The notes under the pieces: model-generated
The model's input: only the letters and a program-made list of their open reading frames with translations
Told to the model about the DNA's origin: nothing
Databases searched by the model: none
Origin: Dyella sp. RRB7
GTDB lineage: Bacteria > Pseudomonadota > Gammaproteobacteria > Xanthomonadales > Rhodanobacteraceae
Length of the DNA: 64,000 nt
Assembly: GCF_022761115.1 (NCBI RefSeq)
Contig: NZ_JAKWJS010000002.1
Coordinates: 62,001-126,000 of the forward strand
Reading direction: 5' to 3'
Program-made: the position numbers and the translations under genes
Part shown: positions 11,106 through 19,623 of the stretch, one piece after another
How positions within the stretch are numbered: position 1 is the stretch's first letter
Layout of the letters: each line of letters begins with the position of its first letter

Positions 11106-12038
11106 GTGAGTGAAGTCCTGCAGTTGTGGCCAGGCTCGTTGGATTCGGCCCCAGAGCCGCTCGATACCTGGCTGCCGGCGATCGTCGAGCGCACCGAGCG
11201 CGCGCTGGACAGGTACCTGCCCGCTGCCGACATTCCTCCGGCGACGCTGCACGAGGCGATGCGCTACGCGACCATGGGTGGCGGCAAGCGCCTGCGCGCC
11301 TTGCTTTGCCACGCGGCGGGCGAACTGGTGGGCGCCGAGCCTGTCGTGCTCGATGGCGTCGCCAGCGCGATCGAAATGATCCACGCCTATTCGCTGGTGC
11401 ATGACGACTTGCCGGCGATGGACAACGACTTGCTGCGGCGTGGCCAGCCCACCGTGCACGTGCGCTATGGCGAGGCGGTGGCCGTGCTGGTGGGCGATGC
11501 ACTGCAGGCGGAGGCTTTCGTGGTGATCGGGGAGCTGGCGGTATCGGCGACCCAGCGGGTGGCCCTGCTGCAGGAGCTTGCCCGGGCCAGCAGTTCGCAG
11601 GGATTGGTAGGCGGCCAGGCCATCGACCTGGCCAGCGTCGGTCATGTACTGCCGCGCGATGAACTGGAGCGCATGCATCGCATGAAGACCGGTGCCTTGC
11701 TGCGCGCCGCCGTGTTCATGGGTGCGCACAGCGGGACGGTGCCGCTGGCGCCCGAGGTGCGCTCCGCCCTGGATGATTATCAGCGCGCCGTCGGCCTGGC
11801 CTTCCAGGTGGTCGATGATGTGCTGGACGTCACCACCGACGCCGCCACGCTGGGCAAGACGCCAGGCAAGGATGCCCAGGACCACAAGCCCACCTATGTG
11901 TCGCTGCTGGGCCTCGACGCATCACGCGAACTGGCCCGGCAGCTGGGCGATCGCGCGCACGCGGCGCTGGCGCCGCTTGGGCGCCAGGCGGCGCATCTGG
12001 ACGCGCTGGTCGAGATGATCGTCCACCGCGTTCGTTGA
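11106..12038 (+). CDS. ispA: Farnesyl diphosphate synthase (polyprenyl synthetase family)
   Basis: Condenses IPP with DMAPP and GPP to give farnesyl diphosphate, the substrate of squalene synthase. The 310-residue protein has the first aspartate-rich motif DDLPAMDND beginning near Asp100 and the second DDVLD near residue 237, plus GGGKRLRALL at the IPP site. The two-residue insertion in the first motif (DDxxxxD) is typical of bacterial IspA. Start is GTG with GGAGG 6 bases upstream. It is the last gene of the MEP operon and converges with copD. Chain length is inferred from family and context. Confidence 0.93.
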   Translation: MSEVLQLWPGSLDSAPEPLDTWLPAIVERTERALDRYLPAADIPPATLHEAMRYATMGGGKRLRALLCHAAGELVGAEPVVLDGVASAIEMIHAYSLVHDDLPAMDNDLLRRGQPTVHVRYGEAVAVLVGDALQAEAFVVIGELAVSATQRVALLQELARASSSQGLVGGQAIDLASVGHVLPRDELERMHRMKTGALLRAAVFMGAHSGTVPLAPEVRSALDDYQRAVGLAFQVVDDVLDVTTDAATLGKTPGKDAQDHKPTYVSLLGLDASRELARQLGDRAHAALAPLGRQAAHLDALVEMIVHRVR

Positions 12039-12065
12039 GATCGCCTTGCCGGGAAGCGCGCGAAT

Positions 12066-13721
12066 TCAGGCTTCGCGATACCACAGCAGGATCATGCCGA
12101 TCAGCATGAAGCACACTGGCCATACCGCGCCGGCGATGCGCCCGCCACGCCCCGGCAGGCGCAGCTCCAGCCAGCGCGCCCAGCCCGCCGCCACGCCGGC
12201 GAGGGCGAGGGGCGTGTGGGTCAGCTCGATCAGCATCTGATCCTTGACGTTGGAGATCTGGTGGCTGTGGGTGAGCAGCATCGCGCCGCCCACCGCCACC
12301 AACAGCGGAAACACCAGCGCGGCTTTCTCGTTGCGCAAGCGGCCGGTGCGCACCGACCATTCGAAGGCGCCGAACAGCAGGATCAGCAGCACGAAGAAGC
12401 GATGCTGGGCCACTTCCACATCGCGCCATGCCGCCCAGAATCCTTCGCTGCCCAGCGGCCACACCTCCGGGTCGGAGCGCACCAGCAGAAAACCGGCCAT
12501 GGCCAGGAACAGCAGCGGCCAGTGCCGGGCCCAGCGCATGCCCGCGCGATTGAGCAGGGCCAGCAGGCCGATCAGCAGCACGAAGATGCCGGCCCAGTGA
12601 TGGTTGTATTCCGACCACGCAATGTCCTCCGCATTGCGCGGCGGCAACACGCCCGAGCCCGGCACCGTGGCGGATTGGGCCACTTGGTGGCTGCGTGCTG
12701 CGTCCTGGTCCAGCTGGGCCTGCAGCTGCGAGATGGCGAGGCTGCCGTGGTCGGGTGAGCTGAGCCTGGGCCATGACGGTGCATTGCGCACGGCGATTTC
12801 GTGCAGGCTCACGCGATCGGTGGTGAGGTCGATCGCGGGCGGCACCGAGGTGAGTGATGCCGCCGCAAAGAAAATGGTGAAGCCGATGCCGATTTCCACC
12901 TCGGCAAAACGGCGCAAGCGGATGACCGGCGCGTCCTGCCGTTTGCGCAGCCGCTCGGTCACCATGAAGTTGCCCAAGCCCAGCGCCAGCAGTGCCAGGA
13001 ACATGGCGATCTTGGCGCCGACCATCACGCCATAGGCGGTGCCGTAGAAGCCGGGCAGGTCGCCGATATAGAACACGCACATGGTGATGCCCGAAAGCAG
13101 GATGCAGGCGACACCGATCATCGACATGCGTGAAAAGCGCGCGCCGACCGCGCGCAGGCCTTCGGCATCCTGCAGCTGGCGCAGCACCAGCACGAAGCTG
13201 GGAATGGCGCCGATCCATATGGCCGCGCCGAACTGGTGCAGCCCCTCGACGACCAGCAGCAGGGCGTTGTCACCCAGTCGCGCGTAGGCATGCGTGGTGA
13301 GCGTGGCGGAAGCCAGCTCGACCAGGCCGACGCACAGCAGCAGTGCGCGCGAAACGCGCCCGGCCAGGATCCCGCGCCGAAGACCGATGAAAATCAGCAG
13401 GGCGCTCAGCGCCTTCACCACGCCGGAGAGCGCGAACGACGCCTGCATCACGTTGGAGAACGGCAGCTCCACGGTCGACATCAGCACCGATACCTGCAGG
13501 CCCGTGCTGGCCAGTTCGGCGATGACCAGGCCGAGCGCGCTCCAGCGGGTGAGGCGCAGCACGCGTTGTTCCAGCACGTCGCCCTGCGTCAGCATAGGTA
13601 GCAACGGATGCAGCAGGAAAACCAGGAACAGCAGGCCGCCCAGCATCATCGATTGCGCGACGATGACCAGGCCATGCAGGATGATGCTGAGATATCCGAA
13701 GATATCGACGAGCAGGCTCAC
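12066..13721 (-). CDS. copD: CopD-family copper resistance/transport membrane protein
   Basis: A 551-residue polytopic inner membrane protein whose N-terminal half has the CopD core: repeated hydrophobic helices with HGLVIVAQSMMLGGLLFLV at the start and GLHQFGAAIWIGAIPSFVLVL carrying the conserved His. A later block (HRFFVLLILLFGAFEWSV, LVFPLLVAVGGAMLLTHSHQ, MLIELTHTPLALAGVAAG) gives further His-bearing helices. CopD proteins are thought to move copper across the inner membrane together with periplasmic CopC, which is encoded 61 bases upstream. Start is GTG. The pair lies at the distal end of the squalene/hopanoid transcription unit. Copper specificity is family-based. Confidence 0.85.
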   Translation of the reverse strand: MSLLVDIFGYLSIILHGLVIVAQSMMLGGLLFLVFLLHPLLPMLTQGDVLEQRVLRLTRWSALGLVIAELASTGLQVSVLMSTVELPFSNVMQASFALSGVVKALSALLIFIGLRRGILAGRVSRALLLCVGLVELASATLTTHAYARLGDNALLLVVEGLHQFGAAIWIGAIPSFVLVLRQLQDAEGLRAVGARFSRMSMIGVACILLSGITMCVFYIGDLPGFYGTAYGVMVGAKIAMFLALLALGLGNFMVTERLRKRQDAPVIRLRRFAEVEIGIGFTIFFAAASLTSVPPAIDLTTDRVSLHEIAVRNAPSWPRLSSPDHGSLAISQLQAQLDQDAARSHQVAQSATVPGSGVLPPRNAEDIAWSEYNHHWAGIFVLLIGLLALLNRAGMRWARHWPLLFLAMAGFLLVRSDPEVWPLGSEGFWAAWRDVEVAQHRFFVLLILLFGAFEWSVRTGRLRNEKAALVFPLLVAVGGAMLLTHSHQISNVKDQMLIELTHTPLALAGVAAGWARWLELRLPGRGGRIAGAVWPVCFMLIGMILLWYREA

Positions 13722-13782
13722 GGAAACACCCCATGGTTAGCGGTGGCGATCAGGATGGATGGGCGTTGCGAGGTATGTCGGC

Positions 13783-14151
13783 CTACGGCTGGGTGACCGT
13801 GAATGCCAGGTCGCCGCGGGTGATGTGTCCGTCCAGCGCAAGCGCCTGCCAGTGGATCACATAGGCGCCAGGCTTGAGGTCGGCCGTGCTGTCCAGCTCA
13901 CTGGGCTTGTCGGCGTTGTTGGCGATGGCCAGCGGCGTTTCGCTGTGATCCGGCGCCACCAGCACCAGTTTCGAGCGGCCCTGGTCAATCTTGCTGTTGT
14001 ACTTGAGCGTCAGTGCCGTGTGGCCGGCCGGCACGCTGCCATTGGCCTTGGGCGAGCTGTCCACCAGGATGGCATGGGCGCTGGCGGCCATGCTGACGAC
14101 CATGCCAGCCATGGCGAGGGTGATGATTCCGAAACGGCGGTAACGACGCAT
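13783..14151 (-). CDS. copC: CopC-domain periplasmic copper-binding protein
   Basis: A 122-residue secreted protein. A cleavable signal peptide ends at ASA, leaving HAILVDSSPKANG as mature N-terminus; an N-terminal His is the Cu(II) ligand in CopC proteins, and a second ligand region ALDGHITRGDLAF is near the C-terminus. It belongs with the downstream copD. It begins 39 bases after hpnN on the same strand. Methionine-rich Cu(I) sites of classical plasmid CopC are absent, as in many short chromosomal forms. Confidence 0.9.
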   Translation of the reverse strand: MRRYRRFGIITLAMAGMVVSMAASAHAILVDSSPKANGSVPAGHTALTLKYNSKIDQGRSKLVLVAPDHSETPLAIANNADKPSELDSTADLKPGAYVIHWQALALDGHITRGDLAFTVTQP

Positions 14152-14190
14152 GCGGGAAGCTCCGACGGGTGAGGGAATGGGCGAATGCGA

Positions 14191-16803
14191 TCAATGCCTG
14201 GTCTTGGCGGGATCGCGCGGCGAGATCGCGTACAGCACGGCGGGCAGGAAGGCGAAGGTCGACAGCAGCACCGCCAGCAGGCTCAGCATCAACACCGAGC
14301 CCATGCTCGCGGTGCCCGGGTGACGGGCAATCGCCAGGCTGCCAAACGCCGTGCCGGTGGTCAGCGCCGAGAACAGGATGGCGCGCGCCACCGGCGATCC
14401 CAAAAACTGCCGCATGCCGTTGTGCCAGTTCATCACGAAGTAGATGTTGAACGACACGCCTACGCCCAGCAGCAAGGGCAGCGCGATGATGTTGGCGAAG
14501 TTGATCGAGATGCCGAACAGTCGCGCCAGCAGCGCCGTCAACAGCGATGACATCAGCAGCGTGGCCAGCACCAGGCTGACGTCGCGCAAGCGTCGTAGCA
14601 CCAGGGCCAGCACCACGCCGATGGCCAGCGTGGCGTAGATGGCCGCCGCGCGGAAGGCATCGAGGATTGTGTCGGCCGCCTTGATGGTGTCCACTGCCGA
14701 ACCCACCGCCTGCGGCGCCACGCGCTGCACGGCCGAGACGAACCGGCGCAGGCCGGCAGTGTTCTGCGCTTGCGCGGTGGGCGTCGCCTGCACGCGTACC
14801 TGGCCATCGGCGGTGAACCAGTCCCGCCGCAGGTCGGCCGGCAGGCTCTGCAGCGTGATGGGTTCGGCGGACAGCGAATCACCCAGCTGGTTGAGCGTAT
14901 AGGGCAGGAATTCGGTCAGGGCCTGGTTGGCGGTCGCCATCTCGGCGTCGGAGCCTTGGGCCAGAAGACCCAGTGCCTTGCCGATGCGCCGCAACGGCGA
15001 ACTGGGGGCCAGCTTGTCGGCGACGCTGGCGATGCCCTCGCTGGTGTCGCGGGCCGCCTCGCGCATGTCGGCGTAGCTCGGCGCTGCCGCCTTCTCGCCG
15101 GGATTGAGCACCGCATACATCAGGTCGGATGCCTGCTGCAGCTGCTCCAGCTTGTCGGACTGCTGATCGGGAATGAAATCGGCGCCGGATACCACCTGCG
15201 CCACCTCGGGCAGCTTTCCCAGCTGCTCGCTGAGGCGGCGCGCCGCGGGCAGGTCGCTGACCAGCATGTCCATGGTGAACGGATTGGTGGTGGGATCGTC
15301 CATCAGCGACGTCAGCGTGCGCATGGCTTCGGTGTCGCTTCGCTTGGTATGCAGCGGATTGGCATCGAAGGGGATGGTGATGGCGGCCCACAGGCCCACC
15401 ACGCCCGCCAGGGCAAAGACGATCAGCACGCCCTTGCGATGCCGCTCCAGCCAGCGATCAGCCTCGGCGCCACCCGGCAGTGCCACCTCGGCATGCCGCG
15501 AGCCTTTGCTCAGCAGGGCCAGCAGGGCGGGCAGCAACGTCATGGTGCACAGCAAGGCCAGCAGCATGCCCACGCCGGCGATGATGCCCAGCTCGGCCAC
15601 CCCGGTGAAGTCGGTGGGAGCGAAGGCGAGGAAGCCGCAGGAGGTCGCCAGCGCGGCCAGGCCGATCTGGCTGACGACGCGGTTGGCCGTCTCGTGCAGG
15701 GAGTCGGCGAAGGCGCGATCGCTGTATTGCCTGGCATGCAGGCGCACGCCGAACTGGATGCCGAAATCCACCGCCAGGCCCACGAACAACACCGCGAACG
15801 CCACCGAGACGAGATTCAGGCGGCCCACCGCAAACGCCGCAAAGCCCAGGGTGTAGATCAGCCCCACGATCAGCGTGAGCAACACCGGCACGATCAGGCG
15901 CCACGAGCCCAGCGCCAGCACCAGCCAGATGATCAGCACCACGCTGCTGCCCAGGGCGATGGGGCCGGCGCGATCGGTCAGCGAGGCGAATTCCTCGTCC
16001 GCCAGCGGCACCGACCCGGTGTAATTCACGCGCACGCGTCCCGACTTCACGCCGGGCAATTCGGCGGCGATGCGCAGCATCGCCTGGGTGGCTTCCTGTC
16101 CCGGCTCAAGCACGTTGTGGTGCAGCACCGGATGGATCAGCACGAACTCCTGGCCGCCGTTGGTGCCCACCAGCCTGGGCGTCAGCAGCGCCTGCCAGGA
16201 CAGTGGCGACGCGTGTCCGGCGCGGGCGTCCTCCAGCGTCTGTGCCACATTGCCCAGCGCGGCATCGTAAGAGGACAGGTCGTCGGCCATGCCGCGCCGC
16301 ACGCCTTCCACCATCAGGTCGATGCCCTTGAACAGGCCCCGCGCCGATGGATCGGTCGCCAATGGTCCCAGCAGCGGCTGGGCTTGCAGCATGGTGTCCA
16401 GCACGCCGGACAGCTCGTCGGGCGGCAGCAGCAACAGGCCTTCGCGATTGAGGAACGGACTGATGCCCGGCGTGGTCGCCGAATGGAAATGAACGTGATC
16501 GGCCGCCAGCTTCTCGCGCAGCGCCTGCGCGGTGGTGCGTGCCTCTTCCGCCGTGGGCGCGCGTACCACGGCGGTGAGGGTGTCGCTGAACTGGGGAAAC
16601 TGGCGGGCGAAGGCCAGGCTCTGTTGCCGCCACGGCAATTGCGCGGAAAACAGGTGGTCGGAATCCGTGTCGATACTCAGGTGAGTGGAGGTGCCGTACA
16701 GGCTGACCACCGTAAGCAGCGCCGCCAGCAGCAACACGATGAGTGGGTGGCGGCCACTTTGGTCGACCAGCCGTACCAGGGCGTAATGGATCGCTTTGAA
16801 CAC
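14191..16803 (-). CDS. hpnN: HpnN, RND/MMPL-family hopanoid transporter
   Basis: An 870-residue RND superfamily permease of the HpnN type, which moves hopanoids from the inner to the outer membrane in Rhodopseudomonas. It has a first transmembrane helix after LVRLVDQSGRHPLIVLLL, a large periplasmic domain, a five-helix block with FVGLAVDFGIQFGVRL, a second periplasmic domain and a second helix block with LLGVGVSFNIYFVMNW. Start is the GTG at 16803 because AGGAGA sits 8 bases upstream; a longer GTG start at 16842 is less likely. It lies 79 bases after hpnG and upstream of copC in what looks like one leftward unit. Confidence 0.92.
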   Translation of the reverse strand: MFKAIHYALVRLVDQSGRHPLIVLLLAALLTVVSLYGTSTHLSIDTDSDHLFSAQLPWRQQSLAFARQFPQFSDTLTAVVRAPTAEEARTTAQALREKLAADHVHFHSATTPGISPFLNREGLLLLPPDELSGVLDTMLQAQPLLGPLATDPSARGLFKGIDLMVEGVRRGMADDLSSYDAALGNVAQTLEDARAGHASPLSWQALLTPRLVGTNGGQEFVLIHPVLHHNVLEPGQEATQAMLRIAAELPGVKSGRVRVNYTGSVPLADEEFASLTDRAGPIALGSSVVLIIWLVLALGSWRLIVPVLLTLIVGLIYTLGFAAFAVGRLNLVSVAFAVLFVGLAVDFGIQFGVRLHARQYSDRAFADSLHETANRVVSQIGLAALATSCGFLAFAPTDFTGVAELGIIAGVGMLLALLCTMTLLPALLALLSKGSRHAEVALPGGAEADRWLERHRKGVLIVFALAGVVGLWAAITIPFDANPLHTKRSDTEAMRTLTSLMDDPTTNPFTMDMLVSDLPAARRLSEQLGKLPEVAQVVSGADFIPDQQSDKLEQLQQASDLMYAVLNPGEKAAAPSYADMREAARDTSEGIASVADKLAPSSPLRRIGKALGLLAQGSDAEMATANQALTEFLPYTLNQLGDSLSAEPITLQSLPADLRRDWFTADGQVRVQATPTAQAQNTAGLRRFVSAVQRVAPQAVGSAVDTIKAADTILDAFRAAAIYATLAIGVVLALVLRRLRDVSLVLATLLMSSLLTALLARLFGISINFANIIALPLLLGVGVSFNIYFVMNWHNGMRQFLGSPVARAILFSALTTGTAFGSLAIARHPGTASMGSVLMLSLLAVLLSTFAFLPAVLYAISPRDPAKTRH

Positions 16804-16882
16804 GCCGTCGTCTCTCCTAAGTATCGATTCGACCTGGTGCACGTCGAGGCTTGGCCTGACATCCGAAACGCATGTTTCAAGA

Positions 16883-17620
16883 CTAGCAGGCCCCCTGCGC
16901 CGTACGGCCCAGATTCATGCCCGCCGCCGTCGCCGCCGTGCGCAACGCGCGCGTCGCCTTGCGCATGCGGCGGGACAGGCTGGGCACGTGCGCCAACAGG
17001 CCGGGATGTCGACCCAAGAGCGCCAGCATGTCCAGCGGACGCGGCCGTCCCCATGCATCGATGCCGGCTTGCAAGGCGGCCGGAATGTCGTCGTCGTGCT
17101 CATCGATGATGGCGCGCAACACCACAAAGGGCAGTCGCCGTTCGCTGGCCACCGCCGCTACGGCGGCGCTTTCCATATCCACGGCCACCGCCATGTGACG
17201 TTGGCGCATGGCCATCTTCGCGGTGGCGTTGAGCAGTGGTTCCGGCAGGCTGAGCAAGCTGCCGCCCGCCATGAACGGCACCGATGAAGCGGTGAGGCAC
17301 CGCTGCAGCTGTTCGCGCCAGGCCGGTGCGGGGTGGTAATCGTTGCCGCGCTCATCGATGACGCAGGCAGGGCAGAGCAGGGTGCCACTGTGCACGCCAG
17401 GCGCCAGTGCGCCAGCCACGCCGAATACGGCCAGCGCCGTGGCGCCGGCATCCGCCAGGCCCAGTGCCGCCTCGCGCGCCGCCTCGGGTCCCATGCCGCT
17501 CAGCCACAGGCCGCAGCCGTCGCCGAGCGCGATCAGCTGCCGTGGCCGCAGTGGCTGTGGGGTCAGTGTCCTGGCTTCGGCGGCCAGGGCGGTCACGATG
17601 CCTACCGAATGAAGATTCAC
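16883..17620 (-). CDS. hpnG: Hopanoid-associated phosphorylase HpnG
   Basis: Removes adenine from adenosylhopane to give phosphoribosyl/ribosylhopane, a step toward bacteriohopanetetrol. The 245 residues resemble nucleoside phosphorylases: GIVTALAAEARTL N-terminus, SGMGPEAAREAALGLADAGA, GVAGALAPGVHSGTLLCP, and the base/ribose-site motif VDMESAAVAAVA. The start is a GTG overlapping the shc stop by 4 bases (GTGA), so translation is coupled; a longer frame upstream overlaps shc out of frame and is rejected. Gene order sqs-shc-hpnG-hpnN supports the assignment. Confidence 0.92.
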   Translation of the reverse strand: MNLHSVGIVTALAAEARTLTPQPLRPRQLIALGDGCGLWLSGMGPEAAREAALGLADAGATALAVFGVAGALAPGVHSGTLLCPACVIDERGNDYHPAPAWREQLQRCLTASSVPFMAGGSLLSLPEPLLNATAKMAMRQRHMAVAVDMESAAVAAVASERRLPFVVLRAIIDEHDDDIPAALQAGIDAWGRPRPLDMLALLGRHPGLLAHVPSLSRRMRKATRALRTAATAAGMNLGRTAQGAC

Positions 17621-19623
17621 TGCGTGGCCCGGGCCTGGGCCGATTGCATCAGCCGTCGATAGCGGGTCAGCGCCCACAAAGGGAAATACGCGGTGTAACC
17701 GTGGTACTTGAGGAAGAACACGCGGGGAAAGCCCGGCGCGTTGTAGCTGGAGTGATACCACAGCCCGGCTTCACGCTCGCCGCTTTCCTGCTGGTCGTCG
17801 AGCAGCCACTGGATGCCGCGGCGTACCGCGCCGCACGCGTATTCGCCGGCGGCAAGCAGGCCGAGCAGGGCCCAGGCCGTGCTGTGCGCGGTGCTGACGC
17901 CGTGGTTGCTGCCGCGCAAGGCGGGGTCGTAGTAGCTGTCGTTGGTTTCGCCCCAGCCACCATCAGGGTGTTGCCTGGATTTCAGCCAGTCGATGGATTT
18001 GCGTATCCACGGCTGGCTCATGTCCTCGCCCACCAGTGCCAGGCCGGCCAGCACCGACCAGGTGCCATAGATATAGTTGGTGCCCCAGCGGCCCCAGTAG
18101 GAGCCATCCGGTTGCTGCACGCGTCGCAGGTAGTCGACGCAGCGTGCGATCGCTTCGCGATCCTGCTCGCGCTTGAGCACGCCCAGGCAAGCGAGTACCC
18201 GGCCCGATACGTCTTCGGTGGGCGGGTCGAGCATGGCGCCGTGGTCGGCGAAGGGAATCTGGTTGATGTGGTAGTGGGTGTTGTTGCGGTCGAAGGCCGC
18301 GAAGCCGCCATTGTCCGACTGCATGCCCACCAGCCAGTCGGCGGCGCGTTCGATGCGCGCGCGGTAAGGGTGGTCCGGTGGCATGTCCGGCATGGCGACG
18401 TGCATCAGGCCGGCGACCAGTGCGGTGTCGTCGAGATCGGGATAGTAGGCATTGGCGTACTGGAAGGCCCAGCCACCCGGGCGCAGCTGCGGTGCCTGCA
18501 CGGCCCAGTCGCCCTTGAGTTCAAGTTCCTGCAACGGGGCCAGCCAGTCCAGCGCGCGCGTCACGGCGGCCTGGGTGGTGCTGTCGTCGGATGCGCGCAA
18601 CAGCGCCATGGTCGCCCAGCCGGTATCCCAAACGGGAGACACGCAGGGTTGGCAATAGGCGGTGCCGTCGTCGCGGTACACGATCAGCTTCTGCAAGGCC
18701 TTGAGGCAGGTGGCACGAGCAGGGTGATCCTTGGCGTAGCCAAGCAGGTCCATCGCTTCGAGCGCGTTGACCATGGGCGGAAAGATCGCCCCGAGGCCAT
18801 CCTCGCCGTTGAGGCGCGGCAGGAACCATTGTTCGGCCTTCTTTACGGCCCTGCGCCGCAAGGCGCGAGGCACCAGCGGATCGCAGGCGCGACCGAGCTT
18901 GTCCAGCGCCAGGAAGAGCTTGCTGGTGAATCCGGAGGCGGTGAAATAGTGCCGCTCCTGCTCGGGTGGCGTCACGAACAGTTCGCGCACGCCGACCTGT
19001 CGCGGATTGCGTGCCTGCGCCTTGAGCGAGCACAGGATGAACAGCGGCACCATGGTGCCGCGCGCCCAGTACGACACCTTGTCGAGGTGGAACGGTGCCC
19101 AGCGCGGGAACAGCATGATTTCCACGGGAACATACGGCGCCGCGCGCCACGGCACCTGTTCGAACATCGCCAGCAGGATGCGGGTGAACACATTGCTTTT
19201 GGCCGCGCCGCCCAGTGCAAGGATCGCCTCGCGCGCGCGGCGCATATGCGGCGCATCGGCATCGTCGCCCGCGGCCTTGAGTGCGTAATACGCCTTCACG
19301 GTGCAGGACAGGTCGATGGCGCCGTCCTGGTACAGCGGCCAGCCGCCGTGCGTATCCTGCCGCTGCTTGAGCCGGATGTAGCGAGCCAGCTTCTCCTGCA
19401 GCACATCGTCGATCTCGTCGAGGAAGTGCATCATCAGGATGTATTCGGCGGAAATGGTGCAGTCGGTCTCGAACTCGAAGCACCAGTGGCCATCCGCCTG
19501 CTGGCGTGCAAGCAATGCCTTGCGCGCGCGATCGATCGCCTGGTCCAGCCGGGTCGTCAAAGGCTCCCGCCGGCGCTGCTCCAGGTCGACCACGGTATCG
19601 GCGGGAGCGGGGCGGTCGGTCAT
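17617..19623 (-). CDS. shc: Squalene-hopene cyclase
   Basis: Cyclises squalene to hopene/hopanol at the membrane, the committed hopanoid step (HpnF). The 668 residues match the family. The catalytic DXDD motif is DLDDTA at about residues 396-399, and repeated QW motifs (for example QPDGSYWGRWG, HPDGGWGE) line both barrel domains. The N-terminus begins MTDRPAPADTVVDLEQ; the ATG overlaps the squalene synthase stop by 4 bases. Substrate is made by the upstream gene and product is used by HpnH and HpnG encoded nearby. Assignment is secure. Confidence 0.97.
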   Translation of the reverse strand: MTDRPAPADTVVDLEQRRREPLTTRLDQAIDRARKALLARQQADGHWCFEFETDCTISAEYILMMHFLDEIDDVLQEKLARYIRLKQRQDTHGGWPLYQDGAIDLSCTVKAYYALKAAGDDADAPHMRRAREAILALGGAAKSNVFTRILLAMFEQVPWRAAPYVPVEIMLFPRWAPFHLDKVSYWARGTMVPLFILCSLKAQARNPRQVGVRELFVTPPEQERHYFTASGFTSKLFLALDKLGRACDPLVPRALRRRAVKKAEQWFLPRLNGEDGLGAIFPPMVNALEAMDLLGYAKDHPARATCLKALQKLIVYRDDGTAYCQPCVSPVWDTGWATMALLRASDDSTTQAAVTRALDWLAPLQELELKGDWAVQAPQLRPGGWAFQYANAYYPDLDDTALVAGLMHVAMPDMPPDHPYRARIERAADWLVGMQSDNGGFAAFDRNNTHYHINQIPFADHGAMLDPPTEDVSGRVLACLGVLKREQDREAIARCVDYLRRVQQPDGSYWGRWGTNYIYGTWSVLAGLALVGEDMSQPWIRKSIDWLKSRQHPDGGWGETNDSYYDPALRGSNHGVSTAHSTAWALLGLLAAGEYACGAVRRGIQWLLDDQQESGEREAGLWYHSSYNAPGFPRVFFLKYHGYTAYFPLWALTRYRRLMQSAQARATQ

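Noticed and set aside
9666-11885. A 739-codon minus-strand open frame across dxr and ispA
   Set aside because: It is antisense to two certain genes and shows only the compositional pattern of a reverse frame; no domain could be recognised.
14770-17109. A 779-codon plus-strand open frame opposite hpnN and hpnG
   Set aside because: Antisense to hpnN, with repeated Gln/His-rich low-complexity text; high GC content leaves such frames open by chance.
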